Assembly: GCA_964490845.1 (NCBI GenBank)
Contig: CAZBED010000006.1
Location: 62,001-126,000 of the forward strand
DNA length: 64,000 bases
Reading direction: 5' to 3'
DNA from: JADJSS01 sp964490845
GTDB taxonomy: Bacteria; Bacteroidota; Bacteroidia; Chitinophagales; JADIYW01
Shown here: positions 50,217 to 59,337 of the stretch, in pieces
Position numbering within the stretch: the first letter of the stretch is position 1
Layout of the letters: the number at the start of each line of letters is the position of its first letter
Program-made: the position numbers and the translations under genes
The notes under the pieces: generated by a model
Told to the model about the DNA's origin: nothing
The model's input: the letters and a program-made list of their open reading frames with translations, nothing else
Databases searched by the model: none

Positions 50217-53200
50217 ATGCCTTTCAAAAAGGATAACAAAATCAACCTGGAGTTTAAAACGATTACGTTAAAACTCGCGTCTCCGGATTCTATTCTGGAG
50301 CGCTCTTATGGCGAAGTCAAAAAACCGGAAACCATCAACTACAGGACGTACAAGCCTGAAATGGAAGGTTTGTTCTGTGAGCGTATTTTCGGCCCTACCA
50401 AAGATTATGAATGCTTTTGCGGTAAATACAAACGTATCCGTTATAAAGGCATTGTCTGCGATCGCTGCGGTGTGGAAGTGACTGAGAAAAAAGTCCGCCG
50501 CGAACGTATGGGCCATATCAAACTGGTAGTTCCTGTTGTACACATCTGGTATTTCAAATCCCTGCCGAATAAAACCGGCTACATGCTGGGATTGTCTTCC
50601 AAAAATGTGGAGTCTATCGTTTATTACGAACGATATGTAGTGGTTCAGCCGGGTATTACAGAAGAAGGTGTTCCGGTAAACGGAGAGCGTAAAACCACCA
50701 AATATCTCGATTTAATTACGGAAGAGGAATATCTGGATATCTTAGACGCATTGCCAAAAGACAATCAGTTATTGTCTGATGAAGATCCGAATAAATTTAT
50801 CGCTAAAATGGGTGGTGAAGCGGTTCGCGATTTGCTGGCAAGAATAGATTTGAAAAAATTATCCGGTGAATTACGCCATAAAGCGTCTCACGAATCTTCC
50901 CAGCAACGTAAATCGGAGGCGTTAAAACGTCTGAGCGTGGTGGAAGCATTCCGTGAAGCAAATGAGCATATCGAAAACAGGCCAGAATGGATGGTGGTTC
51001 AATACTTACCGGTAGTGCCGCCTGAATTGCGCCCGTTGGTTCCGTTGGATGGTGGCCGTTTTGCCTCTTCGGATTTGAACGACTTGTACCGTCGTGTGAT
51101 TATTCGTAACAACCGTCTGAAACGATTAATAGAAATCAAAGCGCCAGAGGTTATCTTACGCAACGAAAAGCGTATGCTACAGGAGGCTGTTGATTCCTTG
51201 TTTGACAACTCACGTAAATCAAACGCGGTAAAAGCGGAAGGTGGCCGTGCGTTGAAATCCTTGTCTGATGTGCTGAAAGGTAAACAAGGACGTTTCCGTC
51301 AGAACTTATTAGGAAAACGGGTAGACTACTCCGGTCGTTCCGTAATCGTGGTTGGCCCGGAATTGAAACTGCACGAATGCGGTTTGCCAAAAGATATGGC
51401 AGCCGAGTTATTCAAACCGTTTATCATCCGTAAATTATTGGAACGAGGTATCGTAAAAACGGTAAAATCCGCTAAAAAATTAGTAGACAAAAAAGAAGCG
51501 GTTATCTGGGATATTTTAGAAAATGTAATGAAAGGACATCCGGTTTTATTAAACCGTGCCCCGACATTACACCGTTTGTCAATTCAGGCATTCCAGCCGA
51601 AATTAATTGAAGGAAAAGCAATACAGCTGCACCCGTTGGTGTGTACGGCGTTCAACGCCGACTTTGACGGTGACCAGATGGCTGTTCACGTTCCCTTAAG
51701 TAACGCGGCGGTATTGGAAGCTCAGATATTAATGCTCGCTTCACACAATATCCTCAACCCGCAAAACGGTACCCCTATTACCATCCCATCTCAGGACATG
51801 GTATTGGGTCTGTACTATTTGACAAAAGGCAAGAAATCAACCAAAGAGGAAAAAGTACGCGGCGAAGGGAAAGTGTTTTACTCAGCGGAAGAAGCGATTA
51901 TCGCCCTGAACGAAAAGCAGGTAGATTTACACGCTCACGTAAAATGTAAAGTACGGGTAAAAGAGGGCAAAGAATTCAAAACAAAACTGATTGACACTAC
52001 CGTCGGACGCTTGCTGTTCAATGAAGTAGTTCCTCAGGAATGCGGCTATGTGAATGATTTGCTGACCAAAAAGAATTTGAAGAATGTAATCGGGGATGTT
52101 TTGGTCAATACTAATATTCCTACGACGGTGAAATTCCTGGATGATATTAAAGAGTTAGGCTATCGTCAGGCGTTCAAAGGCGGATTGTCATTTAATATCG
52201 ATGATTTGATTATTCCGGATATCAAACAAAAATTGCTGACCGGTGCGACGGAAGAAGTGGACGAAGTATGGCAGAACTTTAACGGCGGTTTAATCACCAA
52301 TAACGAACGATATAACCAGATTATTGATATCTGGACACGTGTAGATACGAGAATTACCGAAACCCTGATGAAAGAGATTTCTACACATAAACAAGGGTTC
52401 AACTCTGTGTATATGATGTTGGATTCCGGAGCGCGGGGTTCCAAACAGCAAATTAAACAGTTGGCCGGTATTCGAGGTCTGATGGCAAAACCTCGTAAAT
52501 CGGGTTCTACCGGCGGGGAGATTATTGAAAATCCGATTCTTTCCAACTTTAAAGATGGTTTGAACGTATTGGAGTATTTTATCTCTACACACGGTGCCCG
52601 TAAAGGTTTGGCGGATACGGCATTAAAAACGGCTGATGCAGGTTATTTGACTCGTCGTTTGGTGGACGTGGCGCAGGACGTTGTAATTAATGGCGAAGAT
52701 TGCGGTACATTAAGAGGTTTGAATACTGCTGCATTAAAAGAAAATGAGGAGGTAATCGAATCTTTGTTTGACAGAATCGTAGGTCGTACAGCATTGCTGG
52801 ATGTAATTCATCCGCTGACAGGTGAAGTGATAGTGAAAGAGGGTGAAATGATACTTGAGGCTGCTGCAAAAATTATCGAAGAATCACCAATTGAAAGTGT
52901 GGAAATTCGTTCTGTATTGACATGCGAAATGAGACGTGGCGTTTGTGCTAAATGTTATGGCCGAAACCTTACCAACAACAGGCCTGCACAATACGGTGAT
53001 GCGGTAGGAATTGTGGCAGCACAATCCATCGGTGAGCCGGGTACACAGTTGACTTTGCGTACATTCCACACGGGTGGTACAGCAGCATCAGTGGCTACGG
53101 AATCTCAAATGCCGGCGAAATTTGACGGTAAGCTGGAATTCGACAGTGTTAAAACAGTGAAGCAGGATGGTGAAGACGGTGAAGTGAAACTGGTGGTTAT

Positions 53201-54536
53201 CGGCAGAACCGGTGAGATTAATATTATTGACGAAACAACTGAGAGAGTATTAATCACCAATAACATTCCTTATGGTGCTACATTGGCGGTTAAGAACGGA
53301 CAAAAAGTGAAGAAAGGGGATATCATCTGTTCATGGGACCCGTTCAACAACGTCATCATATCAGAGTTCAAGGGTTCTATTAAATATGAACACGTCATCG
53401 AAGGGGTAACCTACCGCGAAGAGGTGGAGGAACAAACCGGACACCGCGAAAAAGTGACGATAGAATCCAGAGACAAGAAAAAGTCTCCGTCCCTGTTAAT
53501 CGTTGATGAAAAAGGAAAAGAACTGTATTCTTACTCCGTACCGGTGGGTGCGCATATTTCCGTCGAAGACGGACAAGCGGTTGTGCCGGGTACTATCATC
53601 GTGAAGATTCCTCGAATCCTAAGCAAAGTTCGGGATATCACGGGTGGTTTACCGCGTGTACAGGAATTGTTTGAAGCACGTAACCCATCAAACCCTGCAA
53701 AAGTTTCTGAAATTGACGGACAAGCTACTTTTGGAAAAGTCAAACGCGGTAATCGTGAGGTGACTATCACATCTAAAGACGGTGTGCAAAAGAAATATCT
53801 TGTTCCTTTGACCAAGCATATCCTGGTACAGGATGGCGACTTTGTGAAAGCAGGTATGCCGTTGTCTGATGGTGCGATTACACCGAGCGATATCCTGAAA
53901 ATCAAAGGTCCATCCGCTTTACAATCTTACTTAGTAAATGAAATCCAGGAGGTTTACCGTTTACAAGGGGTGCGTATCAATGATAAACACATCGAAGTGA
54001 TTGTAAAACAGATGATGAGCGATGTTCTGATCAGCGATGCCGGAGATACCAAGTTTCTGGAAAATGAGACGGTAGATAAATTTGACTTCATCGAACAGAA
54101 TGATTACATTTTTGATAAGAAGGTAATTACGGATGCCGGCGATTCCGAGCAACTGGTTGCCGGTCAGATTGTTACCATGCGCCAGATTCGTGAAGAAAAT
54201 TCGTTCCTGAAACGCAATGACAGAAAACCGGTAGAATTCAGAGATGCGGTGCCTGCTACAGCCAGTCCGTTGTTGCAAGGTATCACCCGTGCATCATTGG
54301 GAACACACAGCTGGATTTCTGCGGCATCCTTCCAGGAAACCACCAAGGTATTGAATCAGGCGGCTATCAATGGCTCTGTTGACTTGATGAGAGGTCTGAA
54401 AGAAAACGTCATCGTTGGACATAGAATTCCGGCAGGTACCGGGGTACGAGAATTTGAGAATATCATGGTAGGTTCTAAGAAAGAATATGAACGCATGATG
54501 GCGAAGAAAGCGATGATTGAAGATGATGAGGAATAA
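50217..54536 (+). CDS. rpoC: RNA polymerase beta-prime subunit
   Basis: A 1439-residue subunit with the catalytic NADFDGDQMA loop near residue 480, whose three Asp hold the active magnesium. N-terminal zinc cysteines are in CFCGKYKRIRYKGIVCDRCG, and the second zinc site in CEMRRGVCAKCYG. The C terminus ends in VGSKKEYERMMAKKAMIEDDEE. It begins 51 bases after rpoB and is followed by a strong terminator. Confidence 0.99.
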   Translation: MPFKKDNKINLEFKTITLKLASPDSILERSYGEVKKPETINYRTYKPEMEGLFCERIFGPTKDYECFCGKYKRIRYKGIVCDRCGVEVTEKKVRRERMGHIKLVVPVVHIWYFKSLPNKTGYMLGLSSKNVESIVYYERYVVVQPGITEEGVPVNGERKTTKYLDLITEEEYLDILDALPKDNQLLSDEDPNKFIAKMGGEAVRDLLARIDLKKLSGELRHKASHESSQQRKSEALKRLSVVEAFREANEHIENRPEWMVVQYLPVVPPELRPLVPLDGGRFASSDLNDLYRRVIIRNNRLKRLIEIKAPEVILRNEKRMLQEAVDSLFDNSRKSNAVKAEGGRALKSLSDVLKGKQGRFRQNLLGKRVDYSGRSVIVVGPELKLHECGLPKDMAAELFKPFIIRKLLERGIVKTVKSAKKLVDKKEAVIWDILENVMKGHPVLLNRAPTLHRLSIQAFQPKLIEGKAIQLHPLVCTAFNADFDGDQMAVHVPLSNAAVLEAQILMLASHNILNPQNGTPITIPSQDMVLGLYYLTKGKKSTKEEKVRGEGKVFYSAEEAIIALNEKQVDLHAHVKCKVRVKEGKEFKTKLIDTTVGRLLFNEVVPQECGYVNDLLTKKNLKNVIGDVLVNTNIPTTVKFLDDIKELGYRQAFKGGLSFNIDDLIIPDIKQKLLTGATEEVDEVWQNFNGGLITNNERYNQIIDIWTRVDTRITETLMKEISTHKQGFNSVYMMLDSGARGSKQQIKQLAGIRGLMAKPRKSGSTGGEIIENPILSNFKDGLNVLEYFISTHGARKGLADTALKTADAGYLTRRLVDVAQDVVINGEDCGTLRGLNTAALKENEEVIESLFDRIVGRTALLDVIHPLTGEVIVKEGEMILEAAAKIIEESPIESVEIRSVLTCEMRRGVCAKCYGRNLTNNRPAQYGDAVGIVAAQSIGEPGTQLTLRTFHTGGTAASVATESQMPAKFDGKLEFDSVKTVKQDGEDGEVKLVVIGRTGEINIIDETTERVLITNNIPYGATLAVKNGQKVKKGDIICSWDPFNNVIISEFKGSIKYEHVIEGVTYREEVEEQTGHREKVTIESRDKKKSPSLLIVDEKGKELYSYSVPVGAHISVEDGQAVVPGTIIVKIPRILSKVRDITGGLPRVQELFEARNPSNPAKVSEIDGQATFGKVKRGNREVTITSKDGVQKKYLVPLTKHILVQDGDFVKAGMPLSDGAITPSDILKIKGPSALQSYLVNEIQEVYRLQGVRINDKHIEVIVKQMMSDVLISDAGDTKFLENETVDKFDFIEQNDYIFDKKVITDAGDSEQLVAGQIVTMRQIREENSFLKRNDRKPVEFRDAVPATASPLLQGITRASLGTHSWISAASFQETTKVLNQAAINGSVDLMRGLKENVIVGHRIPAGTGVREFENIMVGSKKEYERMMAKKAMIEDDEE

Positions 54537-54557
54537 TTTATCCTTAATCAATAAATC

Positions 54558-54587
54558 AAGTCCCGGCATAGCCGGGACTTTTTATTT
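54558..54587 (+). terminator. Rho-independent terminator after rpoC
   Basis: AAGTCCCGGC and GCCGGGACTT form a perfect 10-bp stem around ATA, followed by TTTATTT. Confidence 0.94.
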
Positions 54588-54631
54588 GATTTTTTTTGTC
54601 TAATTTTAATTAATCATAGTAAAATACATTC

Positions 54632-54940
54632 ATGGAAAACAACAATCAAAATCAGATTAATATAGAATTGCCGGAAGATATCGCGGACGGTGAATACGCG
54701 AACCTTGCGATTATTACACATTCCAATCAGGAATTTGTTATTGACTTTGTCCGTCTGGCGCCGGGTGTTCCGAAAGCTAAAGTAAAATCCCGGATTATCC
54801 TGACTCCGCAACACGCCAAGAGACTGATGATGGCGCTGAATGACAATGTCAGAAAGTTTGAACAGATACACGGCGAAATAAAGGAGTTTGAGCAGGTGGC
54901 GCTGCCGTTGAATTTTGGAAATCCGACAACGCAAGCATGA
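54632..54940 (+). CDS. DUF3467 family protein
   Basis: A 102-residue cytoplasmic protein of DUF3467, with INIELPEDIADGEYANLAII, SNQEFVIDFVRLAPGVPKAK and RIILTPQHAKRLMMALNDN. The function is unknown. In Bacteroidota it often lies right after rpoC, as here, which suggests a link to transcription or translation. The MarR gene starts 7 bases after the stop. Confidence 0.88.
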   Translation: MENNNQNQINIELPEDIADGEYANLAIITHSNQEFVIDFVRLAPGVPKAKVKSRIILTPQHAKRLMMALNDNVRKFEQIHGEIKEFEQVALPLNFGNPTTQA

Positions 54941-54947
54941 TGTACGC

Positions 54948-55406
54948 ATGAAAACCATTGAAGAAGAAATCAAGCAGAAGAAGTTTCCGAATATTTATGT
55001 TAAAACGGACGTAAATATATTATATACGGCCGGGTGGCTGCAAAATATATATACACGTTTTTTTAAGCATTACGGCATTTCCCATCAGCAGTTTAATGTG
55101 TTAAGAATATTGAGAGGTCAGCATCCTGAACCGGTGATGCTGAATCAGATTACTGACAGGATGATAGATAAGATGTCTAATGCCACACGTTTAGTGGATA
55201 AACTAAAACAAAAAGGGCTGGTAACCAGAGAACAGAATAGCATTAGCCGCAGGCAGGTCGATATTCATATCACCCGTAACGGACTCAAGTTACTGTCAGA
55301 TATAGATAATGAAATGATGAAAAATATGCCGCCATCGCATTTTTCCAAGATTACACAAAAGGAGTTGAAACAATTCAATGATATTTTAGACAGAATCAGG
55401 CACTAA
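54948..55406 (+). CDS. MarR-family transcriptional regulator
   Basis: A 152-residue winged-helix regulator. The winged helix shows YGISHQQFNVLRILRGQHPE, MLNQITDRMIDKMSNATRLV (recognition helix region) and LVTREQNSISRRQVDIHITRNG (wing). It probably binds as a dimer to a palindrome; its ligand is unknown. Start ATG 54948 (MKTIEEEIKQKK); an earlier ATG at 54915 would overlap the DUF3467 gene. Co-transcribed with it. A symmetric ACAATTGT at 55419 could be part of a binding site in the following gap. Confidence 0.9.
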   Translation: MKTIEEEIKQKKFPNIYVKTDVNILYTAGWLQNIYTRFFKHYGISHQQFNVLRILRGQHPEPVMLNQITDRMIDKMSNATRLVDKLKQKGLVTREQNSISRRQVDIHITRNGLKLLSDIDNEMMKNMPPSHFSKITQKELKQFNDILDRIRH

Positions 55407-55580
55407 ATTTTTACATCGACAATTGTATGTACAAGACTTTCAAATGTAACTAATTAAATCAGTGACAATAGAGAGAAAATAGAGATGTATGCAGTTTTCG
55501 GTATTCTTGATGTGGTAAATAGATGGTTTGAAAAAAAATCAACGCAAATCATTCCAAAATAGTATTTTTAAATAGATTAT

Positions 55581-55868
55581 ATGGAAATACAGCATCAGCA
55601 TCATTTGACTAATGGCGAATTTTTTGTTTTAGATGAGTTTCACCACAAAATTGCCGTATTGACTTATTTGTTGATAGAAGATTCCTCTGTGCTTATACAG
55701 CATACGGAGGTGAAAAAACAGCTTGAAGGTCAGGGAGTAGGAAAAAAATTGGTAGATGCTGTTGTGCAATTTGCCAGAAAAAATGGTTATAAAGTTATAC
55801 CGCAATGCCCTTATGCAAATGCTGTATTTAAAAAAACACCTGAATACGCTGATGTTTGGAGAGATTGA
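55581..55868 (+). CDS. YjdJ-like GNAT acetyltransferase
   Basis: A 95-residue GNAT protein of the short YjdJ type (Acetyltransf_CG). The acetyl-CoA loop is QLEGQGVGKKLVDAVVQFAR (Q/R-x-x-G-x-G/A), and IPQCPYANAVFKKTPEYADV near the end is typical. Substrate unknown. In E. coli yjdJ sits next to yjdI, whose homologue is the next gene here, so the pairing is conserved across phyla. Confidence 0.87.
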   Translation: MEIQHQHHLTNGEFFVLDEFHHKIAVLTYLLIEDSSVLIQHTEVKKQLEGQGVGKKLVDAVVQFARKNGYKVIPQCPYANAVFKKTPEYADVWRD

Positions 55869-55988
55869 GCCGACACAGGTAAACAGCCAATTTAATTAAC
55901 AGATGTAAAATATTTTGATTAAAGACACTGTTTAATGACGAACAACGGAAAAAACTTATTTAGCCATTAACACAAAAAATTATCAAGC

Positions 55989-56417
55989 ATGGAAGAAACA
56001 ATTAAGGAATACACAAACGGTGAAGTTACGGTGGTATGGCAGCCGCAAAAATGTATCCATTCGACAAAATGCTGGCGAGGATTGCCTAAAGCATTTAAAC
56101 CCTCTGAAAAGCCATGGATTAATTTGGATAATGTCAACTCCGAAGAAATCATAGAACAGATTTTTAAGTGCCCGAGCGGCGCACTAAGTATCAAAGAACA
56201 ACAGAAGAACGAGTCATCAGATTTGACGAAAGAAGTCAAAACGGAAATCGTTGTGCTGAAAAACGGCCCGATTATGGTAAAAGGAAGTCTCTCTATTAAA
56301 CACAAAGACGGCAAACAGGAATCACAAAAAGAAGTATACCTTTGCCGTTGCGGACAATCGTCGAATAAACCTTACTGTGACGGAACACATAAGAAATGCG
56401 GATTTAAAGATGAGTAA
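55989..56417 (+). CDS. Fused YjdI-like mono-cluster and CDGSH iron-sulfur protein
   Basis: A 142-residue protein with two iron-sulfur domains. Residues 1-70 match the divergent 4Fe-4S mono-cluster family (YjdI/Fer4_19), with cysteines at 22, 28 and 61 in KCIHSTKCWRGLPKAF and KCPSGALSI. Residues 90-142 hold a CDGSH domain with the ligand set C119, C121, C130 and H134 (CRCGQSSNKPYCDGTH), which binds a labile 2Fe-2S cluster. Likely a cytosolic electron or cluster carrier. The next gene overlaps its end by 8 bases, so the two are translationally coupled. Confidence 0.88.
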   Translation: MEETIKEYTNGEVTVVWQPQKCIHSTKCWRGLPKAFKPSEKPWINLDNVNSEEIIEQIFKCPSGALSIKEQQKNESSDLTKEVKTEIVVLKNGPIMVKGSLSIKHKDGKQESQKEVYLCRCGQSSNKPYCDGTHKKCGFKDE

Positions 56418-56730
56418 AGAAAAACAATCTGAGGCTATTGTCTACACCATTACGGCTAATGTCGATGAAGATATCGCAGACGAATGGCTGCTATGGATGA
56501 AAGAGGAGGTTTTGCAATTTGCTTTGGAAACACAGTTGCCGATGAAATACAAATTATTTAAAGTATTGAACGATACCGAAGGTGTTACCTTCACTTTTCA
56601 GATTTTTTTCAAAGATGTATTTGCGTATAAATTATTTCTGAATGAACACCATAAGGTATTTTCAGAAATGGTAGGCTCAAAATACAGTGAGAAAGCCGTC
56701 TATTTTAATACTCTGTTACAAGAATTATAA
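56410..56730 (+). CDS. DUF4286 family protein
   Basis: A 106-residue cytoplasmic protein. The pattern YTITANVDEDIADEWLLWMK near the start matches DUF4286 (Tyr, then WLxWM). Function unknown. The ATG at 56410 lies inside the previous gene's final codons (GATGAGTAA), so it overlaps by 8 bases and follows the Fe-S gene in one message. An upstream in-frame ATG at 56377 would overlap more and is less likely. Confidence 0.78.
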   Translation: MSKEKQSEAIVYTITANVDEDIADEWLLWMKEEVLQFALETQLPMKYKLFKVLNDTEGVTFTFQIFFKDVFAYKLFLNEHHKVFSEMVGSKYSEKAVYFNTLLQEL

Positions 56731-56751
56731 CAGTTACAATATTGTATATGA

Positions 56752-56782
56752 TTGCTTTTTTCTGACTTTTTCGGTATATTTG
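56752..56782 (+). promoter_or_regulatory. Bacteroidota promoter for the lipoprotein gene
   Basis: TTG (56752-56754), 20 bases, TATATTTG (56775-56782), 17 bases before ATG 56800. Confidence 0.65.
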
Positions 56783-56799
56783 ATTGTAAACTGTTTTTT

Positions 56800-57372
56800 A
56801 TGAAACCGATTCGAAACCTCACAGTAATCAGCACATTTGTATTGGCATTGGCCATTTCCTGTAATAAAGATACAGATGACCCAAACGTCATTTACGCTGC
56901 CATTAATAAGACAATTACAGCAAGCAATCCAACCAAAATCGATTCCTTTGACATCAATTTGGATACCAGGACCGATTTTGGAATTCTGGCCGGGAGGTCA
57001 TCGACGGGTGACACTATTGTCTGTTATATGACCGGAGTTGATGTTCAGGTATGTTATATTGATTCTACCAGACATTTAGGGATCGCTTATGATGTGAAAC
57101 CTTTGTCAAAAAATGAGGCTCCCGAACTGGTTAGTACAGCTAAAAGATGGAACCGCGCTGCTTTTTTGGGTGCAAAATTTGGAACAGATATTTACGGAGT
57201 TGCCGGAGCAGGAGATAAATTTGTTCCGGTTGTATTACGCAATTTATTGACCAATAAAAATCATTATGGATGGGTGCGCATAAATGTGAGTGCAGACTTT
57301 ACTACACTCAAAATCATTGATGCTGCATATAATGTGGTGCCAGAAATACCCGTAAAAATGGGGGTGCATTAG
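56800..57372 (+). CDS. Lipoprotein of unknown function
   Basis: A 190-residue protein that I do not recognise. It begins MKPIRNLTVISTFVLALAISCNKD, a lipoprotein signal with Cys21 and an NKD following. The mature part (about 165 residues) looks like a beta-rich domain with a DINLDTRTDFGIL segment near residue 50 and GKxYGWVRINVSADFTTLKI-like strands near 160 (here NKNHYGWVRINVSADFTTLK). Its stop is 7 bases from the stop of the convergent repeat protein. No adjacent partner gene. Confidence 0.65.
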   Translation: MKPIRNLTVISTFVLALAISCNKDTDDPNVIYAAINKTITASNPTKIDSFDINLDTRTDFGILAGRSSTGDTIVCYMTGVDVQVCYIDSTRHLGIAYDVKPLSKNEAPELVSTAKRWNRAAFLGAKFGTDIYGVAGAGDKFVPVVLRNLLTNKNHYGWVRINVSADFTTLKIIDAAYNVVPEIPVKMGVH

Positions 57373-57379
57373 CGTTGTT

Positions 57380-59152
57380 CTACTTTAAAGAATTTACAAA
57401 CTCTTCTACCAGTTGTTTCATCTTTGATAAGTCTTTTACGGTATTACTGTAAAATCTGAAATGGTCAGCATTGCTGTTGTTATAGGTAGAGTAAAAGCAT
57501 TTAGAATCGCCTTTGCAGAATATTTTAATCTCTTCATCATTGATTGAGCCTGCTGATTTCCCTTTTATAATGATCGTGTTATTCGCCAGTTCATTAATAT
57601 TTATGTATGAGTTGTAAACTGCACCATAAACGTAAAAATTGAAATAAACTTTTCCGTCTTTTACTTCAATTCCTTTATAAGTTCCGGGATTAAATGTTTT
57701 TAGGTATTCGTTTAGCTTCTGTAATGGAACTTGATATTTTTTAGCAGTTGCTGTAACCGTTTTACTATCTTTAATTGAATTATTTAAGGTTACGGCAGTA
57801 GCTTCAAGCTCATCCCAGTCTTCATCTACATCGTTTTTCGTGGAATTTATTTTTTGGCGTTCTTTCGCTTTCTGGTCTCTTGCAGGCACAGTATTGGATG
57901 TACTGCCCGATGAACCCGTTATAGCGGTACCTTTTAGCGCAGCCAAGAAATTGGTTAACAAGTCTGACATCTTATTGATGTCTTTACCTGTCGTTGTTTG
58001 AAAATTAAAATAATCATGATAACTACCTGTAATACTGGAATAGATGCATTTATTTTCATTTTTGCAGGTTAGCTTTATGTATTTATATTCCTTGTTTACA
58101 AATACGTTATCAATATCCTCAATTTTTGCTTTGGAGTAGTTGTTGTTTTTGTAGCGACTGTAAATATATCCATCTGTTATATCCAATCCCTGATAACGGT
58201 CGCCGTCAAAAGTCTTTAAATAATCATTTACTTGCTTTAAAGCTTCTGCAACGGAAGTACTGCCAGAATTTGGTTTTTGTGTTGACGGTGCTGTGATACT
58301 GCTGCTTGTTGAAATCGGTTTCTTCCCTAAATAAGCATCTCTGAAATTATTCAGCAAAGCGGCCAATTCCTGATAGTTAAAAGAACCATTGCTTAAAAAC
58401 TGGGAATATTCTTCTTTGCCATTTTCTTTCCAGTCAGTGGAAATACATTTATTATCACCTTTGCATTTAAAGATTACACGTGAATATTGTTCTTGCATAA
58501 CGGCACCTTCCATATCTTCCATTTTAAATTTGTTGTATTTTCCCGCTTTAAAGCGGTCGTAGATATATCCGTCTTTTACCTCGAAATATCCATAGTACCC
58601 GTTGTCAAATGTTTTAAGATAGTCGTTGAGCTTTTTAAGCGCGGTTTGATAGCCTCCTGCTGAACTGCTCTCAGTAGAAGATGAACTACTGCTCATAATA
58701 TCAATATTGGATTTGTATTTATCAAAATTGACAGTTGATTCAGTGTTTTTTGTGGTGCCGGGTTGATTACAGGCAGCAATTAAGTTGTTGAATAACGAAA
58801 TCAATTGAGAGGTATTAAAATTGCTCGATTGAGAGAACGTAAAACTGCTGTAGTTCTGATTGGTATAGGTGGAATACACACAATTACCGGATCCTTTGCA
58901 GGCAATATCCACTTTAAGATTTTTTTCCTTTTCAAACGCGTAATCTAGTTCTGTTACTTTAGCCTTGCAGTAATTTGTTCCGTCTTTAAACCGGTCATAT
59001 AAATAACCGTCTTTAATTTCAAGATAGCCGTAGTAGCCGTTGTCGAATGTCTTTAAGTAGTTATTGACTTCGTCTAACTGCATTTTATAGGGCTGCCCTG
59101 AACTTAGGTAAACGGGTAGAATGAAAATCAGCGCGGATAGGATTTTTTTCAT
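57380..59152 (-). CDS. Secreted protein with four copies of an unrecognised C-x5-C module
   Basis: A 590-residue exported protein. The signal peptide MKKILSALIFILPVYLSSGQ precedes four modules of about 105-117 residues at 25-130, 168-276, 301-408 and 474-590, joined by Ser/Thr-rich linkers. Each module opens with an N-x-YLKTF motif (for example LNDYLKTFDNGYYGYFEVKD), has a DGYIYDRFK-like strand and a C-x5-C motif (C85/C91, C230/C236, C363/C369, C546/C552: CKGSGNC, CKGDNKC, CKNENKC, CKGDSKC) followed by a Tyr/Ser-rich strand and ends in a helix. The pairs could form disulfides after export. No known domain, no sorting domain and no enzyme motif are recognised; binding is a guess. Confidence 0.75.
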   Translation of the reverse strand: MKKILSALIFILPVYLSSGQPYKMQLDEVNNYLKTFDNGYYGYLEIKDGYLYDRFKDGTNYCKAKVTELDYAFEKEKNLKVDIACKGSGNCVYSTYTNQNYSSFTFSQSSNFNTSQLISLFNNLIAACNQPGTTKNTESTVNFDKYKSNIDIMSSSSSSTESSSAGGYQTALKKLNDYLKTFDNGYYGYFEVKDGYIYDRFKAGKYNKFKMEDMEGAVMQEQYSRVIFKCKGDNKCISTDWKENGKEEYSQFLSNGSFNYQELAALLNNFRDAYLGKKPISTSSSITAPSTQKPNSGSTSVAEALKQVNDYLKTFDGDRYQGLDITDGYIYSRYKNNNYSKAKIEDIDNVFVNKEYKYIKLTCKNENKCIYSSITGSYHDYFNFQTTTGKDINKMSDLLTNFLAALKGTAITGSSGSTSNTVPARDQKAKERQKINSTKNDVDEDWDELEATAVTLNNSIKDSKTVTATAKKYQVPLQKLNEYLKTFNPGTYKGIEVKDGKVYFNFYVYGAVYNSYININELANNTIIIKGKSAGSINDEEIKIFCKGDSKCFYSTYNNSNADHFRFYSNTVKDLSKMKQLVEEFVNSLK

Positions 59153-59337
59153 AGCTTAATTTATTAATGGAGCAATTTAAACTTACGCTTTTGTATTGCT
59201 AAAATAGCTTGTTTTTTAATTTTTGAACATACCATAAAACACGTATTTGCCAATCAAAAAATCGTGCTTTTTCAGCATAATGAATTATCGAATAAATTCA
59301 TCAATTCCCTTGCCGCCTTCCAGCTTTAATGAATTGT

